Part shown: in pieces, positions 9,620 to 15,638 of the stretch
Layout of the letters: each line of letters opens with the position of its first letter
Numbering within the stretch: position 1 is the stretch's first letter
Source of the DNA: a virus
DNA: 37,605 nucleotides
Virus record (IMG/VR): IMGVR_UViG_3300046028_009991
Span: 1 to 37,605 of that record
Reading direction: 5' to 3' (one strand)
Notes under the pieces: model-generated
Seen by the model: only the letters and a program-made list of their open reading frames with translations
The model's database searches: none
Told to the model about the DNA's origin: nothing
Translations under genes and position numbers: made by a program

Positions 9620-10281
9620 TTCCTGAACTAGCGTTTTTTCCCACGCAAAACCAAAAATGGGTGTTGCATCTTATCTTTGTGCGTATTCCCAAAAACGCTA
9701 GTTCCTCTATTTACAAACATTTGGGAGATTTCAATCTAATCAAAAAACATGAATCATTATTTCGCGCAAATGCGAGCAATCCTCTATATCGTAATTTTTT
9801 TGACACGACCCATGCTAAGCCATCTGAAATCAAACAACTAATTCCAGTCAACGTTAACAACTATTTTTCTTTTGCAGTGGTAAGAAATCCTTGGGATCGT
9901 TTCGTTTCCATGTATTCTTTTGTTTTGCAAAATAAACTATGGCGATTATTTAATCTACAGTCGCCGCCTTCTTTCAAAGAGTTTTGTTTGATTTGCGAAG
10001 AGAGAAAAAATCAAAATGATTTATACTTTTTTCCAATTCAGCAGCAGCACCTATGGATCTCTGGAGCTTTTGAAGTTCAAAAAATACTTAGGTTCGAAAA
10101 TCTTGCAGAAGACTTTCGTTCAATGATTCTGGAAATAAATGCTTCACATATATCGACAGAATTGCCGCACATAAACTCTTCAGATCACGATAAATACCAA
10201 AAATATTACGATAATTATACTAAAAATCTAGTGTCTTCCCTTTATAATGAAGATATACAAAAATTCAACTACACATTTTAA
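9616..10281 (+). CDS. sulfotransferase family protein (Sulfotransfer_2-like)
   Basis: The product is 221 residues from a GTG start that overlaps the previous stop (GTGA). It carries both PAPS-binding signatures of this family: a 5'-phosphosulfate loop IPKNASSS (about 24-31) and a 3'-phosphate-binding segment VVRNPWDRFVSMY (about 88-100). It should move a sulfate from PAPS to a hydroxyl or amine, most likely on a carbohydrate. A Core-2/I-branching-type glycosyltransferase gene lies about 0.8 kb downstream, so both may modify the same glycan, on the virion or the host surface. The acceptor cannot be read from the sequence. Confidence 0.8.
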   Translation: MIPELAFFPTQNQKWVLHLIFVRIPKNASSSIYKHLGDFNLIKKHESLFRANASNPLYRNFFDTTHAKPSEIKQLIPVNVNNYFSFAVVRNPWDRFVSMYSFVLQNKLWRLFNLQSPPSFKEFCLICEERKNQNDLYFFPIQQQHLWISGAFEVQKILRFENLAEDFRSMILEINASHISTELPHINSSDHDKYQKYYDNYTKNLVSSLYNEDIQKFNYTF

Positions 10282-10542
10282 ATGAATATTAAAATCGCAG
10301 CAACTAATCCAGTTTTCCCTGATTTTCCTATGGGGCAGAATGTTACATTTAGTATTTCTCCAGTTGGAGATGGAATGTATCAACTGATGCACGGTGAAAT
10401 TAAATACATTTTTGAACCCAAGAAAACATTTATTATGAATGAAAATTCAATTTTAATTGAAGGTTTTATTACGGACAATACGAATGTTGGTCAAATGGCT
10501 TTTGAATTTTATTCCAATGAAAATTCAGAGAAACTTGCTTGA
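10282..10542 (+). CDS. hypothetical protein, 86 aa
   Basis: This gene begins directly after the sulfotransferase stop and is probably in the same operon. The product has short alternating hydrophobic stretches (FSISPV, YQLMHGEIKYIFEP, SILIEGFI) suggesting a small beta-rich fold. I see no family motif. Its last codons contain the -35 hexamer of the next promoter. Confidence 0.6.
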   Translation: MNIKIAATNPVFPDFPMGQNVTFSISPVGDGMYQLMHGEIKYIFEPKKTFIMNENSILIEGFITDNTNVGQMAFEFYSNENSEKLA

Positions 10543-10567
10543 CAAATACACTTTCATCAGGTAAACT
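10539..10567 (+). promoter_or_regulatory. sigma70-like promoter TTGACA-17-TAAACT
   Basis: TTGACA at 10539-10544 and TAAACT at 10562-10567 are 17 bases apart. Transcription would start near 10574, just before the tandem CA-rich repeats that form the leader of the next gene. Confidence 0.7.
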
Positions 10568-10580
10568 CCCACTCAGTAAG

Positions 10581-10640
10581 AAACACAGACAAACACAGAC
10601 AAACACAGACAAACACAGACAAACAAAGAAAAACAACGAA
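10581..10640 (+). repeat. tandem 10-bp repeat AAACACAGAC in a gene leader
   Basis: Four exact copies of AAACACAGAC occupy 10581-10620, followed by two degenerate copies (AAACAAAGAA, AAACAACGAA). The last one runs into the ATG at 10640. The whole leader lacks a Shine-Dalgarno sequence and contains no T. It may act as an unstructured ribosome landing region. Confidence 0.9.
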
Positions 10641-10840
10641 TGAAAAATACTAAGGAAATCAAGTATTATGCCTTTGACAGCAAGGGAAATGTTCAGCAGT
10701 CTTATAGCTCTCTATTGCAGGGTGCTAGTAATTGGGCTATTGATTGCGCTCGTCGAGTCAATGGGTATGTCACTGAAGTTTCATTCAATGGAATTTCGGA
10801 ATCTTCTGAAAAAATCATTTTTGATCTGCGCGGAAAGTGA
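10640..10840 (+). CDS. hypothetical protein, 66 aa
   Basis: This small protein (start MKNTKEIKYYAFDSKGNVQQ) follows the promoter at 10539 and the tandem-repeat leader. That strongly supports this start over any internal one. It has no recognised motif; the content suggests a small alpha/beta domain. Its stop overlaps the GTG of the next gene (GTGA), indicating coupled translation. Confidence 0.65.
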   Translation: MKNTKEIKYYAFDSKGNVQQSYSSLLQGASNWAIDCARRVNGYVTEVSFNGISESSEKIIFDLRGK

Positions 10841-11121
10841 CTATTCAAGTGGATTTTAATGATTTATTTCGTTATATAGTAGGCAACACTTTGCGTGATC
10901 CTATTGAAGCTTGTATTGATTCAGAAAATCGTTACGAAGTTTTCGACGCTGGCATTTTTGATCATACTACAAAACAAATTCTGGCTCAGGATAGGTATTT
11001 TGTTGGTTTCTGCACAGCAGTTTCTAACTTAAAAAGCATAGCTTGTCAACTCTCTAGAGAGGAACTATCTCTTCGTTGCAGAGATCTATCTTTAGTTCCT
11101 CTTGAAATTAATTTGGGGTAA
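10837..11121 (+). CDS. hypothetical protein, 94 aa
   Basis: The gene starts with GTG overlapping the preceding stop and ends overlapping the next ATG (TAATG), so it sits in a tightly coupled operon. The product is acidic in its first half (FDAGIFDHTT) and has a C-terminal helix (LKSIACQLSREELSLRCRDL). No family is recognised. Confidence 0.6.
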   Translation: MTIQVDFNDLFRYIVGNTLRDPIEACIDSENRYEVFDAGIFDHTTKQILAQDRYFVGFCTAVSNLKSIACQLSREELSLRCRDLSLVPLEINLG

Positions 11122-11930
11122 TGTCGAAGGTCGCGTTTCTAGCATTAACCTACTCATCTTTCATCAAAAACGAAACGATGAGTAGGTTTTTCGATCCTGC
11201 TTTAAAAGACATATACAATCTATACATTCACAATAAACATGATTTTTCTCCTAATCATTATTTTTCTGATTTTTGTCTTGCGGAGAGCAAGAGGATAGGA
11301 ACAGAATGGGGGCAGTATTCTTTGGTGAAAGCTTCTATCACTTTAATGTCCGAAGCTCTTCAAGATCCAAGTAATGAATATCTTGTTTTAATCAGCGATT
11401 CTCATTGTCCTATTTACAATATAGAAACGACTTGCAATTTAATAAAAAAGCATTTTTCTTTAATGTCTTTTGTAGAATGTGTTGAACAGCGAAATCTTAC
11501 TTCTAAAAGATTTGAGCTTGTCCAAAATCAATCTCGTATTAAATATTCTCCTTTTAAAATAAAGGATGCTTTGTTTGCATCTCAATGGTTTATTTGTAGA
11601 AGGAATGATGCTGCTTTTTTCGTTTCAAAAGAAAGCAATCTTCGAAAATGGTTTCGAACTGATGGCGTTTCATTTGCTGATGAAATGTATTTCCCTCTTG
11701 TAGCAAATCATTTTGGTTTAAATTTTCAATTAAAATCAAACTGCCATTTCAACTGGAAACTTCATAGCTCTAAAAAATTAATTAGTCATGGCGCTCGCTT
11801 TGAGCCAAAATCCTATGAAAAAATTGATCATAGAATGATTGACTCTTTGAGAAATACAAGTAAGCTCTTTATTAGGAAAGTCCATCCTTTGACCATTATC
11901 GACAACGATTATATTTTTTCCAATGAATAA
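11121..11930 (+). CDS. Core-2/I-branching-type glycosyltransferase (GT14-like)
   Basis: The 269-residue protein has the pattern of Core-2/I-branching beta-1,6-N-acetylglucosaminyltransferase-like enzymes: WGQYSLVKASITLMSEAL (about 63-80), the strand-loop NEYLVLISDSHCPIYN (about 85-100), SQWFICRR (about 154-161) and FADEMYFP (about 185-192) with acidic residues in the usual place. It probably adds a sugar from a nucleotide sugar to a glycan, and could act with the nearby sulfotransferase. Other bacterial and viral members of this family act on surface polysaccharides; acceptor and sugar are unknown here. Confidence 0.75.
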   Translation: MSKVAFLALTYSSFIKNETMSRFFDPALKDIYNLYIHNKHDFSPNHYFSDFCLAESKRIGTEWGQYSLVKASITLMSEALQDPSNEYLVLISDSHCPIYNIETTCNLIKKHFSLMSFVECVEQRNLTSKRFELVQNQSRIKYSPFKIKDALFASQWFICRRNDAAFFVSKESNLRKWFRTDGVSFADEMYFPLVANHFGLNFQLKSNCHFNWKLHSSKKLISHGARFEPKSYEKIDHRMIDSLRNTSKLFIRKVHPLTIIDNDYIFSNE

Positions 11931-11997
11931 TTCTAAAATGGAAGTCAAGCGAGTGGATAAAAAAACTTGTGAGATTATCGTATGCAACAAGCATTAA
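11923..11997 (+). CDS. short ORF of 24 codons, possibly frameshifted
   Basis: ATG at 11923 overlaps the glycosyltransferase stop and the frame ends at 11997. After the run of seven A residues (about 11959-11965) a +1 shift would continue as LVRLSYATSIKVISGYPKSE and beyond, to the TGA at 12089-12091. That gives a coherent protein of about 55 residues. The interval to 12087 holds no other gene. It could be a decayed small gene, a programmed frameshift, or chance. Confidence 0.25.
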   Translation: MNNSKMEVKRVDKKTCEIIVCNKH

Positions 11998-12087
11998 AGT
12001 AATTAGTGGGTATCCAAAGTCTGAAAAAACGACTTATAATAGTGGAGATTTGTCTTGCGCTGAATATTATTCATTATACCATAAATC

Positions 12088-12660
12088 ATGAACATTGTTA
12101 GTCCAGATAGTAAAACTACATTGCTGCTTAATAATGCTTGGCAACCAATCAACACGATCACTGCCAGAGCAGCGTTTACGCATTTAATTAAAAACAGCGT
12201 AGTTTCATTAGACCAAGACAGTCAACTATTCCATAGCTTCAATACTTGGAATGCATTAGCTTCTTTTTATGAAGATCAACCTTGCTTGCGCAGCGCAAAA
12301 AGTTTGTGGATGATTCCAACTATTATGGTTGTTTCTACCAAATTTTTCAGTCGCCCCAAAAAGAAAAAGCTTTCTCTTTTTGAACTTGCTCGACTGCACG
12401 ACAACGTGTGCCAGTATTGCTTGAATAGATATCCCGTTTCAGACTTGACTATTGATCACGTTCATCCTCGTAGTAAAGGCGGCACTGATGATCACTCGAA
12501 TAGAGTTTTGGCGTGTCGTCCATGCAATTCTCGCAAAGGATCAAAAACTCCTTGGTTTAATGTTCATGGTGAAGTTCCTGCTGCTCCATTGATTCCTGCA
12601 ATTTCTTCTCTGATCTTAAACAAAAATAAAATTAGAAAAGAATGGCAGTCTTTCTTATAA
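12088..12660 (+). CDS. HNH endonuclease
   Basis: This 190-residue protein has a C-terminal HNH domain: zinc pair Cys108/Cys111 (CQYC), catalytic DH at 123-124 (LTIDHVHPRSKGG), Asn138 and a second zinc pair Cys143/Cys146 (CRPCNSRKG). The N-terminal 90 residues resemble the domain seen in cyanobacterial and phage HNH proteins that begin with LLLNNAWQPI. It is probably a free-standing homing or nicking endonuclease. It is the first of four HNH genes near the tRNA region. Confidence 0.88.
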   Translation: MNIVSPDSKTTLLLNNAWQPINTITARAAFTHLIKNSVVSLDQDSQLFHSFNTWNALASFYEDQPCLRSAKSLWMIPTIMVVSTKFFSRPKKKKLSLFELARLHDNVCQYCLNRYPVSDLTIDHVHPRSKGGTDDHSNRVLACRPCNSRKGSKTPWFNVHGEVPAAPLIPAISSLILNKNKIRKEWQSFL

Positions 12661-12666
12661 AAGATT

Positions 12667-12936
12667 ATGGGCATTCTTCAATCATTACTTAAATCAATAG
12701 AATTATTTCTGTCTTTAAAAAATAAATTATTTTACTATGACATTCGCGAAAAATCTAAAAAACGGCAAAACGAAATCATCGAGGAAATTGAAAAACTCCG
12801 CTCTCGCGGCGATAGCAACTCTGCTGATCGCGCAGACCTCTTGCGTTCGGAACTCTCCCGAGAAAAATCAGAGCTTGAACATTTATCAACCTTCTACTCT
12901 AAGGCTTCAGAAAGATCAAAAGATTCAAACAATTGA
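12667..12936 (+). CDS. candidate inner-membrane spanin (Rz-like)
   Basis: The 89-residue product has a hydrophobic/amphipathic N-terminus (MGILQSLLKSIELFLSLKNKLF), then a highly charged coiled-coil stretch (about 28-75). That is the layout of inner-membrane spanins. The decisive feature is its overlap with an out-of-frame lipoprotein-like gene at 12737, the classical nested Rz/Rz1 arrangement. It would link inner and outer membranes at the end of lysis. It is separate from the endolysin cluster at 21301. The N-terminus is weaker as a membrane anchor than in lambda Rz. Confidence 0.55.
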   Translation: MGILQSLLKSIELFLSLKNKLFYYDIREKSKKRQNEIIEEIEKLRSRGDSNSADRADLLRSELSREKSELEHLSTFYSKASERSKDSNN

Positions 12937-13021
12937 TGGTGTTTATACTCCACAAAACGATGAAACTTGGCATTCTGATGCTCGTTTTAGAAAGTTGGAG
13001 CGGGAAGTGTATTTTAAATGA
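12737..13021 (+). CDS. candidate outer-membrane spanin lipoprotein (Rz1-like), nested
   Basis: This 94-residue gene overlaps the previous one for 200 bases in another frame. Its N-terminus has a lysine-rich region followed by ALAAIATLLIA and then QTSC (residues about 33-36), a signal peptide with a somewhat non-standard lipobox. The mature part ends in YTPQNDETWHSDARFRKLER. No Shine-Dalgarno is visible, so it is probably translated by coupling. Together with the overlapping coiled-coil protein it makes a plausible two-component spanin for a Gram-negative host. Confidence 0.55.
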   Translation: MTFAKNLKNGKTKSSRKLKNSALAAIATLLIAQTSCVRNSPEKNQSLNIYQPSTLRLQKDQKIQTIDGVYTPQNDETWHSDARFRKLEREVYFK

Positions 13022-13064
13022 AAAATTATTAGAAAATATTGTATTTAAAGTGTATAATATTTTG

Positions 13065-13127
13065 ATGGGAAAATATTCGCTAAATTCATTCAGACAAGCT
13101 AATCCGTTTATTTGGTTGGTTTGCTGA
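13065..13127 (+). CDS. possible 20-residue peptide
   Basis: A short frame (MGKYSLNSFRQANPFIWLVC) begins 6 nt after a TATAAT (13053-13058) and ends just before the terminator at 13161. The promoter-start-terminator order is suggestive, but the peptide is too short to judge and may be chance. Confidence 0.25.
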   Translation: MGKYSLNSFRQANPFIWLVC

Positions 13128-13160
13128 GTGTTTTTGGGTTTTAAATGTTTTTTCTTTTTC

Positions 13161-13186
13161 AACCCAGCCAAAAGCTGGGTTTTTTT
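13161..13186 (+). terminator. Rho-independent terminator
   Basis: Stem AACCCAGC (13161-13168) pairs with GCTGGGTT (13174-13181) around a CAAAA loop, followed by a T run to 13186. It would end transcripts coming from the accessory operon that includes the candidate spanins. Confidence 0.9.
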
Positions 13187-13290
13187 GTAGGAATCGTTAG
13201 GCGAAATCGAGATCTAACTTCAAAAGCAAGAAAGCGCTAAAAGCTTTTAATCTGCGTAGCAGGGAATTAAATGTCCGCAACTTTCGAATT

Positions 13291-13932
13291 ATGAAAAGTC
13301 ATAAAGTAAAATATAATAGACAAGAATACAGAGAAGAGTATTTAAAAAGCGATGAATGGAAGTCTCTACGAAATATAGTGATGAATTCAAAACCATTGTG
13401 TCAGTGCTGCTCCAAAACAGCTTCTGATGTTCATCATTTAGTTTATAGAAATCTTGTGGATATTAAAATTACAGATTTGCTTCCTGTATGCAGACCTTGT
13501 CACGATGAAATTCATAAAGCTATAGACTGTCAATATATTTCTCAAGATCCAAAAGACATAAACTCGATAAGAAATAAAACATTAGGAATTTTAATCGACG
13601 AAAAGTACAAAAAATATAGAGAATGGTACAATAAAAAACATCACCTCTCGAACGAAGAAATAAAAATAATTTCTGAATTACAGAGTTTTGTGATCAAAAA
13701 AATATCCGCTTTAGTGAAAAAAAATATTTGGTATAATAATCTGCCTGAAATTAAATTCACTGGATCTCAAATTTTAAAAATCCGCAAGATAATTAAAATG
13801 GCTTTATATAGAAGGAGTAATAAAATAGACGTTGCAAAAAAAGGAACTGGTTTTGGTGGTAAATTTTCTATTGTTCAAGCAAATTCTGGAAGCTGGAGAG
13901 GAAGATTCGATAATTCTCGAAAAAGGCGTTGA
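13291..13932 (+). CDS. HNH endonuclease
   Basis: This 213-residue protein begins with a basic region and then an HNH domain: Cys37 and Cys40 (CQCC), the HH pair 48-49 in SDVHHLVYRNLVD, and the Cys67/Cys70/His71 cluster (CRPCHDEIH). The C-terminal 120 residues are Lys-rich, could bind DNA, and end in GFGGKFSIVQANSGSWRGR. It sits between a terminator and the tRNA promoter at 13929, whose -35 lies in its last codons. It is likely a mobile homing-type gene. Confidence 0.85.
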   Translation: MKSHKVKYNRQEYREEYLKSDEWKSLRNIVMNSKPLCQCCSKTASDVHHLVYRNLVDIKITDLLPVCRPCHDEIHKAIDCQYISQDPKDINSIRNKTLGILIDEKYKKYREWYNKKHHLSNEEIKIISELQSFVIKKISALVKKNIWYNNLPEIKFTGSQILKIRKIIKMALYRRSNKIDVAKKGTGFGGKFSIVQANSGSWRGRFDNSRKRR

Positions 13933-13956
13933 CAATTTCTGAATTCCTGTTATTCT
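13929..13956 (+). promoter_or_regulatory. sigma70-like promoter of the tRNA array
   Basis: TTGACA (13929-13934), a 16-base spacer and TATTCT (13951-13956) precede the first tRNA by about 90 bases. The leader between contains GGCG-AGC-CGCC and CAACT...AGTTG hairpins at about 13973-14016. No other clear promoter occurs before 15639, so this one may drive the first 13 tRNA genes. Confidence 0.75.
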
Positions 13957-14051
13957 ACAAACATCATCAGCGACGGCGAGCCGCCACTGACTGATAGCAA
14001 CTCGAAAGCGCAGTTGTTCAAACAGTTCTTTTACATTTCAATTTCAACAAC

Positions 14052-14123
14052 GCTCTCATCGTCTAACGGTTAGGACAGCTGGTTTTCAACCAACAAATCG
14101 GAGTTCGATTCTCCGTGGGAGCA
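14052..14123 (+). tRNA. tRNA-Glu(TTC)
   Basis: Full cloverleaf: acceptor GCTCTCA/TGGGAGC, anticodon loop TTTTCAA, T-arm with GTTCGATTC, discriminator A. No CCA is encoded. It reads GAA/GAG. Confidence 0.95.
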
Positions 14124-14130
14124 TTTTAAT

Positions 14131-14205
14131 AGCGGGTAGGACAAGATGGTTAGTCGGCAGTCTCATAAGCTGTTTTTCTGGAGGATTCGAGCGCCTCACC
14201 CGCTA
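14131..14205 (+). tRNA. tRNA with CAT anticodon (Met or lysidine-Ile)
   Basis: Acceptor AGCGGGT/ACCCGCT, anticodon loop CTCATAA, discriminator A. The 1-72 pair is A-T, so it lacks the unpaired end of bacterial initiators. An Ile(TAT) tRNA elsewhere in the window makes elongator Met more likely, but Ile2 cannot be excluded. No CCA is encoded. Confidence 0.88.
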
Positions 14206-14212
14206 CCTTTTT

Positions 14213-14284
14213 GGGTTGTTCGTTCAACGGATAGGATATTTGGCTACGAACCAGAAGATTGGGGTTCGATTCCCTAACAACCCA
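14213..14284 (+). tRNA. tRNA-Arg(ACG)
   Basis: Acceptor GGGTTGT/ACAACCC, anticodon stem TTTGG/CCAGA with loop CTACGAA, T-loop TTCGATT, discriminator A. Position 34 would need adenosine-to-inosine editing by the host to read CGC and CGA. Confidence 0.95.
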
Positions 14285-14294
14285 CTTTTATATT

Positions 14295-14378
14295 GTGTCA
14301 GCGCCGACGTTGGAGGGTCGGGGTAGGCTGTAACCCTATTGCCTTCGGGCTTAGTCTGTTCGAATCAGACCTGACACA
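14295..14378 (+). tRNA. tRNA-Tyr(GTA)
   Basis: Class II tRNA with acceptor GTGTCAG/CTGACAC, anticodon loop CTGTAAC, a long variable arm with GCCTTCGGGC, T-loop TTCGAAT and discriminator A. Confidence 0.93.
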
Positions 14379-14386
14379 CTTTTCAT

Positions 14387-14461
14387 CCTCTCTAAGCTTT
14401 AATGGTGAAGCGTCTGTCTGAAGAACAGAATAAGTCGATTCAAGCGCGACAGAGAGGACCA
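14387..14461 (+). tRNA. tRNA-Phe(GAA), CCA encoded
   Basis: Acceptor CCTCTCT/AGAGAGG, anticodon arm TCTGT-CTGAAGA-ACAGA, discriminator A followed by CCA at 14459-14461. It is one of two tRNAs here whose CCA is present in the DNA. Confidence 0.94.
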
Positions 14462-14523
14462 TATTCGGGAAAGACCCGAATACGCATCAGGGTTTCGGTC
14501 GCCTGATGTAAAAGAAAAGACCG
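14462..14523 (+). ncRNA. structured inter-tRNA element A (hairpin plus possible pseudoknot)
   Basis: An 8-bp hairpin TATTCGGG/CCCGAATA (14462-14469/14475-14482) is followed by a 7-bp hairpin CATCAGG/CCTGATG (14485-14491/14502-14508). The loop of the second contains CGGTC (14496-14500), which can pair with GACCG at 14519-14523 as an H-type pseudoknot. It has no tRNA features and ends in ATTTT like neighbouring tRNAs. Function unknown. Confidence 0.5.
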
Positions 14524-14535
14524 AGCATTTTCAAT

Positions 14536-14607
14536 GGGTCGTTCGTTCAATGGATAGGACTTTAGATTTCTACTCTAATAATAGGGGTTCGATTCCCTTA
14601 CGACCTA
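14536..14607 (+). tRNA. tRNA-Arg(TCT)
   Basis: Acceptor GGGTCGT/ACGACCT, anticodon arm TTAGA-TTTCTAC-TCTAA, T-loop TTCGATT, discriminator A. It reads AGA, a codon favoured in AT-rich genomes. Confidence 0.95.
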
Positions 14608-14613
14608 CTTTAA

Positions 14614-14678
14614 TGCTCGCTGGAATCCTGCATATCGCGATCAGGATAGCCTGTGCTGTGAGAACCAGACGGTGAGCA
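14614..14678 (+). ncRNA. structured inter-tRNA element B
   Basis: A 65-nt element closed by TGCTCGC/GTGAGCA (14614-14620/14672-14678), with an internal hairpin ATCCTG/CAGGAT (14625-14630/14642-14647). It has acceptor-like ends but no T-arm and no proper anticodon arm. A CTGTGAG stretch hints at His but its stem does not pair. It could be a degenerate tRNA or a separate RNA. Confidence 0.4.
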
Positions 14679-14687
14679 ACCAATTTC

Positions 14688-14758
14688 GCGCCATAAGTGT
14701 TACGGTAGCACATCAGACTTCCACTCTGAGAGCGTGGGTTCGACCCCCACATGGCGCA
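14688..14758 (+). tRNA. tRNA-Gly(TCC)
   Basis: Acceptor GCGCCAT/ATGGCGC, anticodon arm TCAGA-CTTCCAC-TCTGA, T-arm GTGGG-TTCGACC-CCCAC, discriminator A. Confidence 0.95.
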
Positions 14759-14768
14759 CTTTTTGTCA

Positions 14769-14858
14769 TGCCGTATACTGCAAAGATAGTATATGAGCGT
14801 GCGTAGTGATACTCTACTAGCCATAGAGTAATATATACGTCGTAATCCGACGCACGGT
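14769..14858 (+). ncRNA. structured inter-tRNA element C
   Basis: It holds hairpins TATACT/AGTATA (14774-14779/14888-style spacing, 3' arm at 14788-14793), TACTCTA/TAGAGTA with loop CTAGCCA (14810-14816/14824-14830) and CGTCG/CGACG (14838-14842/14848-14852), plus a competing long-range pairing CGTGCG/CGCACG. The middle hairpin has the size of an anticodon arm with T at the U33 position (would read AGC), but the rest is not a normal cloverleaf. The stretch 14859-14924 adds only weak pairing (CTTTG/CAAAG). Confidence 0.4.
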
Positions 14859-14924
14859 GGTAAGGTCAAGTGGCTTTGAAGATATCCATCCTCTGTGAGT
14901 TTCGGTAGTGTGGCAAAGTTTTCT

Positions 14925-15001
14925 CTGGTATTAGCTCAGCTTGGTAGAGTACCTGATTTGGATTCAGGGGGTCGTAGGTTCGAATCCTACATACCAGACC
15001 A
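14925..15001 (+). tRNA. tRNA-Pro(TGG), CCA encoded
   Basis: Acceptor CTGGTAT/ATACCAG, anticodon arm CCTGA-TTTGGAT-TCAGG, T-arm GTAGG-TTCGAAT-CCTAC, discriminator A followed by CCA at 14999-15001. Confidence 0.95.
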
Positions 15002-15004
15002 TTT

Positions 15005-15106
15005 AAACATGTAGTTCAGTGGTAGATCACATCTTCTCTATGATGGTAAGCTACACCGCAAAAGAGAGAAGCTCTGAGGACGCGGGTCCGATTCCCGCCA
15101 TGTTTA
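15005..15106 (+). tRNA. tRNA-like gene with expanded anticodon domain
   Basis: The ends are those of a tRNA: acceptor AAACATG/CATGTTT, D-arm TAGTTCAGTGGTAGATC and T-arm GCGGG-TCCGATT-CCCGC. Between D-arm and T-arm lie 53 nt, against about 23 in a class I tRNA. The insert pairs as CTTCTCT/AGAGAAG around a 25-nt loop, or as CATC/GATG with an 8-nt loop. No convincing anticodon can be chosen. It could be a tRNA with a small insertion or intron, or a tRNA mimic. Confidence 0.5.
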
Positions 15107-15117
15107 AGATTTTTTAT

Positions 15118-15206
15118 GGGTGTGTGGTCGAGTCTGGTTTATGGCATCGCACTTGAAATGCGACGGTGGTGAAAACTGCCCGTGGGTTCAAATCCTACCG
15201 CACCCG
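15118..15206 (+). tRNA. tRNA-Ser(TGA)
   Basis: Class II: acceptor GGGTGTG/CGCACCC, anticodon arm TCGCA-CTTGAAA-TGCGA, long variable arm GGTGGTGAAAACTGCC, discriminator G as expected for Ser. Confidence 0.95.
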
Positions 15207-15213
15207 TTTTTTA

Positions 15214-15285
15214 CCGAGAGTAGCATATGTGGTAATGTCTAGGATTGTGACTCCTACTAATCAGGTTCGAGTCCTGACTCGCGGA
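15214..15285 (+). tRNA. tRNA-His(GTG)
   Basis: Anticodon arm TAGGA-TTGTGAC-TCCTA and T-arm TCAGG-TTCGAGT-CCTGA are clear. The acceptor CCGAGAG/CTCGCGG has one A-G mismatch, and the base before it is A, not the G-1 usual for His. The His identity rests on the anticodon. Confidence 0.85.
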
Positions 15286-15295
15286 TTTTGTTAAT

Positions 15296-15366
15296 TGGCC
15301 CATGGCGTAATGGTATCGCGGATGGCTTTGACCCATCAGACGGGAGTTCAATTCTCTCTGGGCCTG
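15296..15366 (+). tRNA. tRNA-Gln(TTG)
   Basis: Anticodon arm GATGG-CTTTGAC-CCATC. Acceptor TGGCCCA/TGGGCCT leaves T1 opposite T72, and the discriminator is G. An open 1-72 end and G73 both fit known glutaminyl-tRNA synthetase preferences. Confidence 0.93.
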
Positions 15367-15371
15367 CTTTT

Positions 15372-15464
15372 TTCTACCTGATAAGAGCCTATAAGGAACG
15401 GTGATATAATGATCGTAGTGCTTCGGCCAGATTGTTTGAGTCGGGCGAATCCTGCACGGTAGAA
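15372..15464 (+). ncRNA. structured inter-tRNA element F
   Basis: A 93-nt element closed by TTCTACC/GGTAGAA (15372-15378/15458-15464). Inside are CCT-ATA-AGG, a TTCG loop (GTGCTTCGGCC) and CGGG-CGAAT-CCTG near the 3' end. Size and ends recall a class II tRNA, but there is no valid anticodon arm and the T-loop is abnormal. It is followed by GTTTTC. Confidence 0.4.
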
Positions 15465-15472
15465 TGTTTTCT

Positions 15473-15545
15473 GGGAGTATAATTCAATTGGTAGAATACC
15501 TCACTTTTAATGAGTAAGTTTCGGGTTCAAGTCCCGATGCTCCCA
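15473..15545 (+). tRNA. tRNA-Lys(TTT)
   Basis: Acceptor GGGAGTA/TGCTCCC, anticodon loop CTTTTAA, T-arm TCGGG-TTCAAGT-CCCGA, discriminator A. Confidence 0.94.
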
Positions 15546-15560
15546 CTTTTATAAATGGTT

Positions 15561-15628
15561 GTTGAGTAGCTCTCAACTGATCTGGAATAAGCAGGAGGAA
15601 GTCCAGAAAGAACGATGATAAACCCTGC
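15561..15628 (+). ncRNA. structured element G with possible pseudoknot
   Basis: Hairpin GTTGAG/CTCAAC (15561-15566/15572-15577) is followed by TCTGG/CCAGA (15581-15585/15603-15607). The loop of the latter carries GCAGG (15591-15595), which can pair with CCTGC (15624-15628) as an H-type pseudoknot. It lies between tRNA-Lys and the promoter of the HNH gene. Confidence 0.4.
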
Positions 15629-15638
15629 ACAAATTTAG

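Noticed and set aside
10581-10640. Possible CRISPR-like repeats
   Set aside because: The 10-bp units are directly tandem with no spacers and lie in a gene leader.
14570-14869. 99-codon minus-strand frame in the tRNA array
   Set aside because: It crosses two canonical tRNA genes, whose structure explains the sequence; same for 16663-16947.
14859-14924. A further structured inter-tRNA element
   Set aside because: Only a weak CTTTG/CAAAG pairing is visible; not enough to claim a separate RNA.
15005-15106. Group I intron in a tRNA gene
   Set aside because: The extra sequence is only about 30 nt, far too short for a self-splicing intron.
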